A DNA stretch of 14,013 bases from Funneliformis mosseae (GCA_910592005.1 CAJVPP010002649.1:1-14013); one strand, 5' to 3'. Counted from the first letter of the stretch, positions 1 through 9,646 are shown. The notes: generated by a model not told the origin, from the sequence alone. Translations and numbers: made by a program.

Positions 1-273
1 GTAGTTTCTCGCACGTTACTCCCTGTTATTAAGTCATAGTTGCCCTAAGTTCGACGGTTGAGCGTAGGGTTAACAGCGCATTGATTGCCTATTACGATGC
101 TTATTAATATCAGATTTTTCTTTGTTTTTCACCTAGACAACCTCTTTGAGAACAATAGTAATAATACGTTGTTGCTTTAGGTTTTTTTTGCATTATATAC
201 TTCGTGATATCTTTAAAATTAATTATAATTAAAATAAGAAACTAAATAAAATAAAAAAGTTTAAATCAAATCA
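1..273. other. left-edge intergenic stretch
   Basis: No gene can be supported here. The first 120 bases are less AT-rich than the rest, and the minus strand is open over a few short stretches, but each is under 25 codons with no start or splice context. From about 180 onward the sequence is poly(A/T)-rich, as in a 3' flank of the minus-strand fragment that ends at 274. Confidence 0.4.
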
Positions 274-695
274 TTACATCCAAGTATATTCATCAATATC
301 AGAAATTATTTCTATAATACGGTAAACTTGATCCTTGGGGTTTCCTTCTAAAATATTAACATTCACAATACACGAAACTTTAAATTCTAAATTTTCGCTA
401 TTCTCTTGTTCATCTTTATCGTGGATTGCACATTCAAACAAGTTATAATTATGCGCAAAAAAGTCATAAAAATCGTGAAAATCCACTACTACTTGATCAT
501 TATCTGCATCATTTTCCTGTTTAGAAATTAATTTTCATTGATAAACTGCCTTATTTTGGGTGCGACAGGTATTACATGTACGATAAGATTTTCCATTAAC
601 GGCAATAAATGAGTTAGAAGGGAGATTTTTTTCGCACCCTCTGCACATTATTATATTATCATTAGATATAAGGGCGTTGAATTCATCATTATAAT
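274..695 (-). pseudogene. truncated zinc-ribbon (CxxC...CxxC) protein fragment, broken by an in-frame TGA
   Basis: One minus-strand frame reads through the whole interval apart from a TGA at 535-537. Before the stop it contains MCRGCEKN, then FIAVNGKSYRTCNTCRTQN. This is a CX2C-X19-CX2C zinc-ribbon pattern, with the first Cys codon at 643-645 and an in-frame ATG at 646-648. After the stop the same frame continues for about 85 codons through an acidic segment (FHDFYDFFAHNYNLFEC...) and ends in DIDEYTWM at 274. The left boundary at 695 follows a plausible acceptor (TTTTCTTAG), so an upstream exon may exist, but I did not find one. From memory, this resembles the N-terminal part of a multi-copy Rhizophagus family whose longer members continue beyond the ...DEYTW motif, some into transposase-like regions. 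Here translation stops just after that motif. With the internal stop, this suggests a decayed, truncated copy. A short functional product from either half cannot be excluded. Confidence 0.5.
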
Positions 696-2212
696 CTAAG
701 AAAATATATAAAAAAATTTGAATAACGCTTTTAAAATGTGTAACAACTTAATCAAAAATATACTAAATTTGATTTTTAAAGTAATTTTTAAATAAATAAG
801 CATATTACATTAGTAACAATTATTTTGTTTTCTTTCTTTAAGCAACGATGAATACGGTAATAGTCTATTACACAAAAAAAAATGTTATTTTCTTTGTTTA
901 AGTTTACTTCTTTTAATAATGAGCATATTATAAGTTTCTTTTTCTTTTAATTACCGTACCTCTTGAGTCTTGACAGGCGTGTTTAAGATTTAATAGCAAA
1001 GAAAAAAAAAACGAAAAAGAAACGATTAAAACGAAAAATAAAAAAAAAATATCTCAATATGCTTATATGCTAAAGACAAATGTTTATTGTTTATTGGTAC
1101 TGTAAAACGCATGATCGTGATTGTAAATCATTGATAAAGTCGATAATTTCGGGGGCTAATTTAGGCCAAAATTATAGGTCACGTGGGGTGAAAAAATTTT
1201 CTGGCGATGATGTGTTTCTCTCTAATCTAATTCACAATTACATTTTAGCTTAGACATAAGGATTAATACTTACTTAAAGGTGTGGAGGAGAAGTTTTAAA
1301 AAATAAAAAATTAAATCATAAAATGTATAGTATTTAGTTTTGAAAATTTAGAAAAAAAAAGAATATTTTACCAAATGTTTCTATCATAGAAATACTTGCA
1401 AGCAAAAAATATAAATTGATTTGATATTTAGTTTGAAGCTAGAGTATCTTGTTGATCTGTTACTTTAAAGCGAGAATTTTGCATAATAAAATATACGATA
1501 TAATGAAGATGTAACGAAAGATATAACGAAAAATGTATCGAAAGTAAATTAAAATAAAAAGGTGGAAAATGTCAAATACTTATATTAATAAAGAATGTAT
1601 TTTTCTCTAATGTTATAAATATTATAGAGATTAAAAAAAAAAATCAGGACCTCAGTTAATCAAATACCCGTTCTTTGATAGTAATCGCACCATATTTAGG
1701 TTAAATTTATACAAATAGAGCATGTGATGTTCAATTAATTTGAACAAAACTATGATGACGATACCTGACTCTTTGAATCGATTTTTAAAATTGATAAAAA
1801 TTGTTTGTAACTCACGTAAATTCAGAATATGCTGAATTTAGAATCAGTTCCAGAACCGACTCTGAGTCGCTCTTTTTGAACCGTCCCCATCCCTAACATA
1901 TTGCAATGATATTTCAAATTATGATTAGGGAATATTGCTGTGAAGTTCAAATCATATCGTACTCCCTTGTTAAAGACTAAACTCGTCAACAACATAAGAT
2001 TTAATAGCAGTTAAAAGTAATAAAGTCTAATTTTTAGTATCCGTTTCCAAAAAAATACGATTAAGCAAATTCATGCAAGGCCCGATTGTGAATATCTACA
2101 AGTTACCCGCATCAAAAATTATAAAATTCCATAGCCAATTATAATCCAGAAAATTTTGTGCCCGTCTTTAAAAATAATTACTCATTTTTTAAGGACGTAG
2201 AGGTTTGATAAA
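696..2212. other. AT-rich intergenic region upstream of the MTC1-like gene
   Basis: No gene is supported. A 57-codon plus-strand ORF (1080-1253, MFIVYWYCKTHDRDCK...) is open, but no longer than chance allows in such a region. A CACGTG E-box core lies at 1180-1185. A transposon-like terminus is listed separately at 1817-1895. The last 300 bases before 2213 are the presumed promoter of the MTC1-like gene; no convincing TATA element stands out from the general AT richness. Confidence 0.4.
1817..1895 (-). mobile_element. possible hAT-transposon terminal remnant
   Basis: Read on the minus strand from 1895, the sequence begins TAGGGATGGGGACGGTTC. This fits the (C/T)AGGG-type terminus seen in many hAT elements, including the following GGTTC-rich subterminal sequence. 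Further inside are two short palindromes: CGACTC-T-GAGTCG at 1857-1869, and a 9-bp inverted repeat (TAAATTCAG, 6-base loop, CTGAATTTA) at 1817-1840. Flanking bases 1896-1903 (ACATATTG) would be one copy of the 8-bp target duplication. I see no second terminus or matching 8-mer to the left, so this would be a solo end or an eroded non-autonomous copy. The family assignment rests only on the end motif. Confidence 0.3.
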
Positions 2213-3619
2213 ATGACAGAGTCTAAACCGACATCAAATGCTGGAGAAGATGTTCTTCAGTTTCTTGAAACATTAGACACATACTCACAAACTACAGATG
2301 CTTCTAATCCAACAACAGAAGGTCAAGTTACTGATACCCAGTCAGTTCTTGATTTTATTGACCAGTTTTCAAAACATCAGAATAATAATTCAAAAGGAGA
2401 TAGCCAAAGTAATGTTTCAATAAGTCAAGAACATTCGGCAGAACGGCCTGAACCATCAACACAACCATCACAATTATCAGATGCGAATCAAGACATAAAG
2501 CAGAGTGGGACTTGGTCTTGGGGTGGTTTCATGGCATCGGCTTCTACAGCTTACAAGACTGCGAGTACTGTCGTTGATACCTCTGTTAAAGGGGCATTGG
2601 CTACAGTTGAAACTGTACGTACAAATGAAGGAACTAAAAAAATTGAAGAAAGATTTCGTGGAATTCTAAACAAAGAAGCAATTGGAAAAATAGGTTAATT
2701 AATTAATTAATTTTTTTTTTTTTTAATATAAATCTTGTATAACTAGACGTATAATAATCAATAATCATTGATAATTATTTTCTTTTTTTTTTTTAAAAAA
2801 AAAAAAAAGGATATGACCTAAGAACTCTAGGTTTAAATACTCTTACAACTGTTGTTAATGCTGTAGTTCCTCCAATTTCACAATATGAAATAGTAGAAGT
2901 ATGGTTAACACATGATATGGTAGGTTATGTGGGAATAGAATCTATTGTATATAGGTCGTTTATGAAAGTAATGGAACAAGTTGAGGGTGGAGATATTGTA
3001 GTACGAAAAGCAAATGAATCGATAAGGCGCGATTCAGAAGATGACTCATGTAGGGATTTAAATATTTGTGAAGGTTTTATTGAAGCTGTAGGAATTGCAA
3101 AGGTGAAAAACTATTTTATTATTCTAGTATCTTTAAGATTAATTATAGCTAATATATTATTATTATTATTAGGCTAATATTGAACAAATTATCAAGAAAC
3201 ATTATAAACCACCTCCCTCAATAAGCGAAAAGATCAAAGAACAAGATCAAAAAGAGTTGTTAAGAGATATTCCATCTACAACATGTCCCGTTTTCATGGC
3301 AATTCAACCCACAAAAGCAAACCCTTACTCTTTACCAACAAATAACGAAATCACAATAGACCCCGAAAATTATCTATATTACGTTATCGTTCTTACTGAT
3401 CCAACTCATAATCTAAACTTCAAGACTGTTTCCCAAGCATTGCCTGCAAGTTGGATAGATATTCCATATGAAGAAAATGAATGGGTAGAAGCAAAAATGG
3501 TTTCTGCTATAAAATTAGCCGTTCAAATAATAGCTCAAGAATATGTTTGGCATCGTATGACAGCCAGCGAAGGACAGCAACAAGAAGAAAATCAACCATC
3601 TGAAGAAAAACCGGAATGA
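2213..3619 (+). CDS. MTC1: MTC1-family protein (maintenance of telomere capping 1), three exons
   Basis: Exons are 2213-2693, 2810-3102 and 3173-3619, giving 406 residues. The introns are 116 bp (phase 1) and 70 bp (phase 0, with a CTAAT-like branch sequence about 30 bases before the acceptor). Family features in order: GEDVLQFLETLD near residue 11, a related SVLDFIDQF near 44, a polar Gln/Ser-rich stretch, TWSWGGFMASASTAYKTAS (about 100-118), DLRTLGLNTLTTVVNAVVPP (163-182), EVWLTHDMVGYVGIE (190-204) and VMEQVEGGDIVV (214-225). A PTKANPYSLP motif and a Gln/Glu-rich tail follow in exon 3. The WSWGG, VPPIS, HDM-GY-GIE and EQVEGGD blocks are what identify the family. In yeast the family was named for genetic interaction with telomere-capping mutants, but the protein is cytoplasmic/Golgi-associated and its biochemical role is not settled. 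The start is the first ATG of the open frame, with A at -3. The length is slightly below yeast Mtc1. No broken codons were seen. Confidence 0.85.
2783..2808. repeat. T12-A14 self-complementary tract at an intron 3' end
   Basis: Twelve T followed directly by fourteen A lie immediately before the acceptor AG (2808-2809) of intron 1 of the MTC1-like gene. The two halves are perfectly complementary, so the intron end could fold back. The acceptor is preceded by A bases rather than the usual pyrimidine run. Confidence 0.7.
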
Positions 3620-3848
3620 TTATGCTAAGAAATTCAGGAAATTTATTTATTACTTTATTTACTTGAAATGTAATTAATTATATTATAACAATTATTATAA
3701 ATCTTTTAAGAAAGAAAGAGTACGCTTTTCCATTTTAATACCTTTTTGAATTCAACGAGGGATTCTGTTTTATGATATCATTCTAACAAAAGGAATTATT
3801 TAATTCCATATTATTAAGTCAACGTCTATATTAAAACCTATCATTACT

Positions 3849-4046
3849 TCACATTAAGTAAAGTCTAAATTTATGCAATAACAAGTCCTGTAAGGAAGCT
3901 AACTCTTTTTTCGTAAGGTATTGAAGAATATTGCGAACACCATTTGATACCTCTGTCAAGATTCGTTTTGCATTGGGGACAGCAAAACCCTTGATATAAC
4001 CACAAGTTTTCTTGGTTAATTTACAACATAGTAATACACTTGACGG
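3849..4046 (-). CDS. possible small coding remnant, unrecognised
   Basis: A minus-strand frame is open for 65 codons between stops at 4047-4049 and 3849-3851. It reads ...KKTCGYIKGFAVPNAKRI, then LTEVSNGVRNILQYLTKKEL, then ASLQDLL. There is no ATG until near its end, so it would have to be an exon or a gene relic. Base composition is visibly less AT-rich than on either side, and the translation has a balanced, amphipathic-helix-like composition unlike the Lys/Asn/Ile/Phe-rich translations typical of spacer here. I do not recognise a family. It could be a terminal exon whose upstream exons lie in degraded sequence to the right, or chance. Confidence 0.25.
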   Translation of the reverse strand, partial: PSSVLLCCKLTKKTCGYIKGFAVPNAKRILTEVSNGVRNILQYLTKKELASLQDLLLHKFRLYLM

Positions 4047-5527
4047 TCATTAATTTATATTTTTTTTTCGAAATTTTTAGATCAAATATGTAACAAAGCA
4101 AAATTTTAAATTTAACAATGCCTCGAAAAAAAGGACGATATTATTAATTAAAAAAAAAACACGAGAAATGCCCAAAATAAACATAAGCATACTTTAATTA
4201 ACTTAATTGATAAATTCAATAAAGATCTTTTAAAAGTTCTTGAATATATTAATAGAAATAAAATCAAAATATAAAAAATTTGATGAAAGAATTACCTGAA
4301 TCACAATTCACAGTCTATTACAAATAATGGTTTATCTTAAAGTAGATTTTATTACAATTCTTGCAAAAAAAAAATAGAATTTATTAAAAATACAATTTAC
4401 AAAAAAGAAGCAATATTTATACAATAAAAAATTACAGAATAATAATAAAAAATTGATTAAACAATTCATAGTTTATCAACAAAACTCGCGAAAAACAAAA
4501 ATTACAAAACAAAATATATTTTTAAATTGCGATTTACTATTAAAAAGAAAAAAGAATTACTTTAAAAACTTTTTAAATTAAAATATTCTTCATAAATGAA
4601 TAAACTAATAACAAACATAAATTTAATTGAAGTTTCATAATAACCGTTAAATTTGTTGTTGATAAACTAATAAAATACCAAAAACTATTTTAAGATAAAA
4701 TAAAAAGCTTATTATATTAACTATTAATAAGAATTATCTCAATATACTAAATCAATTTTTATGTATATAAAATTATGAATCAATAATAAGAAGATTAAAT
4801 AATTTAAATGAATAATATTATTAGAATTATAATAATAATAGATTATATTACTATATTATTTGATCAAGTTAATATTAATTAAGATTTAATTTTTAAGTTT
4901 AAGGTCTAATTTTATTAGATCTCTATAACTATTAGTAAAATTAAACTTTATATTTAGATATAATAATAATAAAAAGTAATTATATTTGTAATTAAAGTAA
5001 TTTTTCTAACTTATTAATAATATTAATTATTAGTATAAATAATATCTTATGCTAAAAAAATACAGAAATTATATTAATTAAATTATAATATAAATATTTA
5101 GTAATTTTTCTTTTATTAATTAATAATATTTAGCATTTGATATTTATATTATAAACAAAAAATTCTATTTCTTATTTTTAAATAATTAAAATTAAGTAAA
5201 TAATATTGAATTTTATAAAAAATTTTTTTGTTTTAAAATATTAAATATTAATATTTTCAAATACTAATAATTTGTTTATTTAATATAAAAATTTTTAAAT
5301 TATATATTTATAATTATAAATAAGAATAACAATTAAATTAAAATCAATCTAAAAATAAAATGTGTTTTTAAAACGAAATTCACATAATAATAAAACGTTA
5401 AAACTTTTGTTTTAATTTAAAAAACCAAGGATAAAATGCAAAATAATTAATGAATTAATAGCTCCAAAGACTATTTTACTTTTCACCTTCAACACGAGAA
5501 TTATGTAAAATAAATATTTTTTTTATA

Positions 5528-5563
5528 TAATAATAATAATAATAAATAATAATAATAATAATG
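5528..5563. repeat. (TAA)n microsatellite
   Basis: About twelve TAA units with one interruption, roughly 200 bases beyond the stop codon of the PH-domain gene. Confidence 0.85.
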
Positions 5564-5758
5564 ATATTTTGTAATTTTGTGAAATATGTTATTTATAATG
5601 CTCGCGTATTAAGTGTTAAAAACATGCATGTGTAGATAGGTAAGGGAATCATTTAATATTTTCGATTTAAAGTGAAGTTAGACATGATAATAATGAAAAT
5701 TCAGACATTAATTAATAAAAAAGAATCATCATTTATGAATTATTACGATTAAATTTCT

Positions 5759-8700
5759 CTATGCAGTAGTTTCTTTCTCTTCTTTAGTTTCTACAACAAT
5801 ATCGGATGTCGTCGTTGGCTCTTGGGTTTCAGCTACTGACGCAGCAACGGCATCAATTTCTTCTTGAAGATTAGTTTCACTCTTGGTAACTTCGAGTCTT
5901 GTGGAAACTTCTTCGGTTTTTTTACTGGATGTTGGTTCCTTTTCAGCAGGTGCAGGTACAAGGGCAACACCGGCCTCTTTGAGCGCTTGGATCCATGAAT
6001 CACGTTCTTCTTCAGTTTCAGCACCTAACCTGAATGTTCTTGTTTTCGTCTCGAGGTCAAACAAGTAATGAGGTTTTCCTTCAAGTACCTTTACTCCAAC
6101 TTTACTATCAGAGAGTTCAATCGTTTTTGAACCTGATGGATCTTTATCAGATCGATAGTAGATTAATTGTTTATCTTTAGAGAGTACAAAGTAGCGGATT
6201 TCGAGATTTTTGAGAAATTGAGTTTGTTTATAAAGGTTTCCTTTTTTTGGTCCGTCAATAAACGTGAGTTGTTGATCTAATTCTTCCTCTACAATTTTTG
6301 CTGTTTTATCAGCATTTTCGACATCAGTTGCTTCCGAAGCTGATGCAACAGCAGCTGCATTTGTTGATTCAACCTTTTCATGCGTAGAATCTTGTGGTAA
6401 AGAATTTTGTCGTTTACCGATACCACTACTTATTCTAAATATCCAAAATCAAAATAACATGAATATTATTATAATTTTTTTTAAAACGTATAACAAAAAA
6501 ATAATGTAAACATTAACCTCCTAAAATTTTCGAATATCGAAGACTTTTCTTTCTTTTTCTCTTCATCCTTTTTAACCTTTTCTTCTGTAGATTCGTTAGA
6601 GCTTTCTGGTATTGTTTGTTCGGAAGTTTGTACTGGAGCCTTTTCGACCTTTTCGGTGGATTTTGCGTCGGAAGTTTCGACTTCCTTTTTTTCTTCGCTT
6701 TCCTCTGATGCTTCAATCGTGACTTCCCGATGAGATGAATCAGTCTTGTGTGATTTATTTCTTCTCCAGATTTTGGTGACTCTGCGAACAACTCCACCGG
6801 AAGAACCGTCCGACGATTCTGCCGACGATGAATCGTCACCTTCTTTCTTTTCTTTCTCGTGTTCATTATCTTTTTTCTTCTTTTCTTTCTTTGATTTTTC
6901 CTTCTTTTCCTTTTTGTCATCTTTTTTGTCATCCTCCTTAGCTTCCGTATTCGCTGGTTCTTTTGGTTCTACGATTTCATCAGATTTACTTTCAACTTTA
7001 TCTTCAGATTTTTCGGGTTTTTCGTCAGAAGTATGTTTACTTTTAGCACCAAATGGTAATTTAACACCTAGTATGGTTCTTGTATGATCCTCTTGTTTTT
7101 CTGTGGAAGGTTCTACGGATTTCTCTTCTGTTACTGTTTTTCCTTCGCCTTTTGCTTCAATGGTAGCATCCTCAACAGAAGCTTCATTGACAACTAAAGT
7201 TTTATAAGAATATAAATTTTTTATTGTGTAAGTAAACAACACATTAAACGGACTCTGGGAATTTTTTTAAAAAAATTATCACCTTCAGTAGTTTCAGCTT
7301 TGGTTTCATGATGAGTTTCGTCCTTTGCTTTTCCTTTGAATAAATTCTTAAAGATACCGTCCTTGTGTTCTTTTTGTCGAGTTTCCTCTTCAGTAGGAGT
7401 ATCAGCAGTATCAGTTTTGGTTTGTTCAGTATTCGTTTCTTCGTTTTCTGTAATCTCCTCTTTTTGAGCCTCTTTTCCGGCAGCTTTCTTGAAAGGGTTG
7501 AAATTTTCAATCCACCCTTTCTTTTTCTCTTCTTTATTTTCTTCAGGAATTTCTTCACCGTTCGCAGTTATAGCAGCAGCACTGGTTTCAGCACTGGTTT
7601 CAGCATTGGTAGCTTCCTTGGAAGCTTCCTCGGTAGCTTTTTCTTTAACGACGACTTCCTCTTTAATTTCTGTCGTTTCTTCTTTAGTATCAGGACCTTT
7701 TTCAACTTTCTTACTAAAGGAAATATTGAAAGGAAATCTACTAGGTTTATGAGGAGATTTAGGAGGAACTTCTTCGGTTTTAATCTCTTCGGTTTTTAAA
7801 ACTTCTTCAGAAGTTATAATCTCGGTAGTTTCATTGATAACTTCCTTAGTACCATCTTCATTAATAGTTTCAGATGTGGTTACTAAGGTAGAAGTATCGG
7901 TTGTCGAAGGCTTTTTACCAAAGAACAAGTTGCTAAAAACAGATCTACGTTTATTGACATCAACATTATTGATATCACGTTTTGGAGTTTCAATATCTTC
8001 ATCACCGGAAAACATTTCGGTATCCGACGTAATATTGTCAAACTTTTGAGGAACAAATGCGGTTCCTTTTTCTGTTAAATTCAAAATAAAAATAAAATTA
8101 AAATTGTCATAAGTTAATAACAAATTTCACGCTTTAAAAGAAAATATCTCTCTATACGAGATTAAGATTTGGTTGACATATAAGCATATTATTGAATGTA
8201 GTAAATAAAATAAACTTACCAAGCTTATCGTAAGTAGCTTTATATTCATCAGAACTTTCAACATCGATTTTGTCCACTTCTTCAATTTTTTCCTTGATTG
8301 TTCTTATCCAACGATTTCGTTCAGCTTCTGATTCAGCAGAAAGTTCGAAAAGACGATAATTTGTTTCAATTGTGAAGGCAAATTGTCTTCCGGCGCCTTC
8401 AAGATTTTTAACCTTATCGACACCATCGACTTGTTTCAAGTTAATTATACCAAGTGGTTTCTTATTACGGGCATCACTATCTGATTTATAGTAGAATAAT
8501 AACCCATTACCAGTTTTTGTAGCATGGGCAATGTTCTTATAGTAAAAGTTTGATGATACATTGGTTTCAGCTTGTTTGGCTTCCTCTTCCACGACAGTTT
8601 GCTCCTTGGTTTCTGGTTTTTTGTCTTCAGGTTCTTTTGTTTCATTAACCTTTTCAGCATCAGTTGAAACAGCTTCGACCTTTTCTTCAGGTTTGGGAAG

Positions 8701-9324
8701 TTCAGTAGTTTCAACAACGGGAAGGTCAGTAGTTTCAACAACAGGAACTTCTTCTGTATTAGGAGCTTCAGCAGTTTCCACAACCGATTCTTCAGCCTTT
8801 GGAGGCTCAGTGGCTTCTACGACAGGCTCTTCAGCTTTGGTAGGTTCAATGGTTTCCACAGCGGGTTCTTCGGGTTTGGGAATAACTTTTTCAACGACCT
8901 CGGGTTCAGCGGGAGCCGTTTCTGAGGTAGCTGGAGGGTTTTCAGTAATTGCAGGTGTAGTAGTAGTAGAAGTTGCATTTACCATGCCAGGAACTTTTGT
9001 TGTCGTCGGTGCAAGACTCTTTTTTACGTTTTTCTTGTGATAAAGACGAAGGTTTTCCAAATCAATATGATCAGTTCCAACAACGAAATAAGATTTACTC
9101 TATATTTTCATAAATTTTTTGGGAGTTCGTTTATGTAAGTATCCTTCATTTATAGTCGGAGGGTCCTCTTCTTTCTTTTCTTCGGTTTCAGGCTCAGCAA
9201 TTACTTCACCTTCAGACCGAGCTGGAGTTACCTCCTCAGACTTCGTCTCTACCTTTGCATCAGATTTCTTTTCGAGCTCAATTGGAGTGGGCTCTTCTTT
9301 GGGTGCAGGAGTTATTTCGGTCAT
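5759..9324 (-). CDS. large acidic double PH-domain protein (Meu6-like), four exons, one in-frame TAG
   Basis: Exons in gene order are 9324-8220, 8071-7283, 7193-6518 and 6434-5759. Introns are 148, 89 and 83 bp (donors GTAAGT, GTGATA, GTTAAT), phases 1, 1 and 2, all closing in frame. The total is about 1081 codons. Residues 61-350 form a first PH domain: GYLHKRTPKKFMKI, YFVVGT, LRLYHKK, then after a long insertion GLLFYYKSD, KPLGIINL and the C-terminal helix with its hallmark Trp (RNRWIRTIKEKI, Trp 339). Residues 918-1012 form a second PH domain (IRYFVLSKDK, QLIYYRSD, FRLGAETEEERDSWIQAL, Trp 1004). Between them lies a Glu/Lys/Thr-rich, probably disordered linker with repeated aromatic-basic motifs and a lysine-dense block (about 721-748). 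PH domains commonly bind phosphoinositides or partner proteins, so membrane-associated scaffolding is a reasonable inference. From memory the split-PH pattern matches fungal Meu6-type proteins. Codon 75 is TAG (9100-9102); see the findings. Confidence 0.75.
8668..8880 (-). repeat. degenerate 13-residue (39-bp) tandem repeat inside the PH-domain gene
   Basis: Residues 149-219 of the PH protein repeat a unit close to EPxKAEEPVVETT: EPTKAEEPVVEAT, EPPKAEESVVETA, EAPNTEEVPVVETT, a short DLPVVETT, ELPKPEEKVEAVS, preceded by PKPEEPAVETI. The repeats keep frame and are acidic and Pro/Val/Thr-rich, lying within the insertion that splits the first PH domain. This kind of minisatellite often varies in copy number between strains. 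Confidence 0.7.
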
Positions 9325-9396
9325 TATCGAACGATAATTCTCGACAAGATATTTTTTTTTTTTTTTTTTTAATAAAAAATTGGTATAATTCTTTCC

Positions 9397-9397
<1 letters not shown>

Positions 9398-9430
<33 letters not shown>
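9398..9430. repeat. (TTA)11 microsatellite
   Basis: Eleven uninterrupted TTA units between two T19 tracts, about 75-105 bases upstream of the start codon of the PH-domain gene. Confidence 0.9.
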
Positions 9431-9431
<1 letters not shown>

Positions 9432-9595
9432 TAGGTTTTTTTTTTTTTTTTTTTCCTTCCTTTTTATTATTTCTTTATTACGAAAGAGAAAAAGAAAATT
9501 ATTTTTTTTTTAAAAAAAAAAGTAATTATATTAAAAGTATATAGTTAAAAAATAAGAAAATTAATGCCTACTTTTTTGGCAAGAAAAAAAAAAAG

Positions 9596-9629
9596 TTTGG
9601 CTGAGTTTTTATTATATTTTTTGGCTGAG
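9596..9629. promoter_or_regulatory. pair of 10-bp direct repeats (TTTGGCTGAG)
   Basis: TTTGGCTGAG occurs at 9596-9605 and again at 9620-9629, 24 bases apart start to start, about 270-305 bases upstream of the PH gene's ATG. The sequence stands out from the AT-rich background. A pair of regulator sites is possible, but no known site is recognised. Confidence 0.3.
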
Positions 9630-9646
9630 CAGAACAGAGAATGGGG

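Larger units (their letters stand above)
3620..5758. other. extremely AT-rich intergenic region between convergent genes
   Basis: This is the space between the 3' ends of the MTC1-like gene (+) and the PH-domain gene (-). From about 4080 to 5600 it is almost entirely A and T, with frequent stops in all frames and no RNA gene that I can recognise. It holds one possible coding remnant (3849-4046) and a TAA microsatellite (5528-5563). The 3' untranslated regions of both neighbours must lie in its two ends. Confidence 0.5.

Noticed and set aside
1080..1253. 57-codon plus-strand ORF in the first large intergenic region
   Set aside because: Open frames of this length are expected by chance in several kb of such sequence; no motif, splice support or homology is recognised.
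9100..9102. Reassigned UAG codon or programmed readthrough as the explanation for the in-frame TAG
   Set aside because: No recoding signal is evident, and a nonsense change or an intron ending at this TAG explains it more simply.
6481..9337. Long open frames on the plus strand and in the other minus frames across the PH gene (Ser/Phe-rich or Lys-rich translations)
   Set aside because: They are shadows caused by the Glu/Lys/Thr-rich codons of the real gene; only the chosen frame splices into two PH domains.
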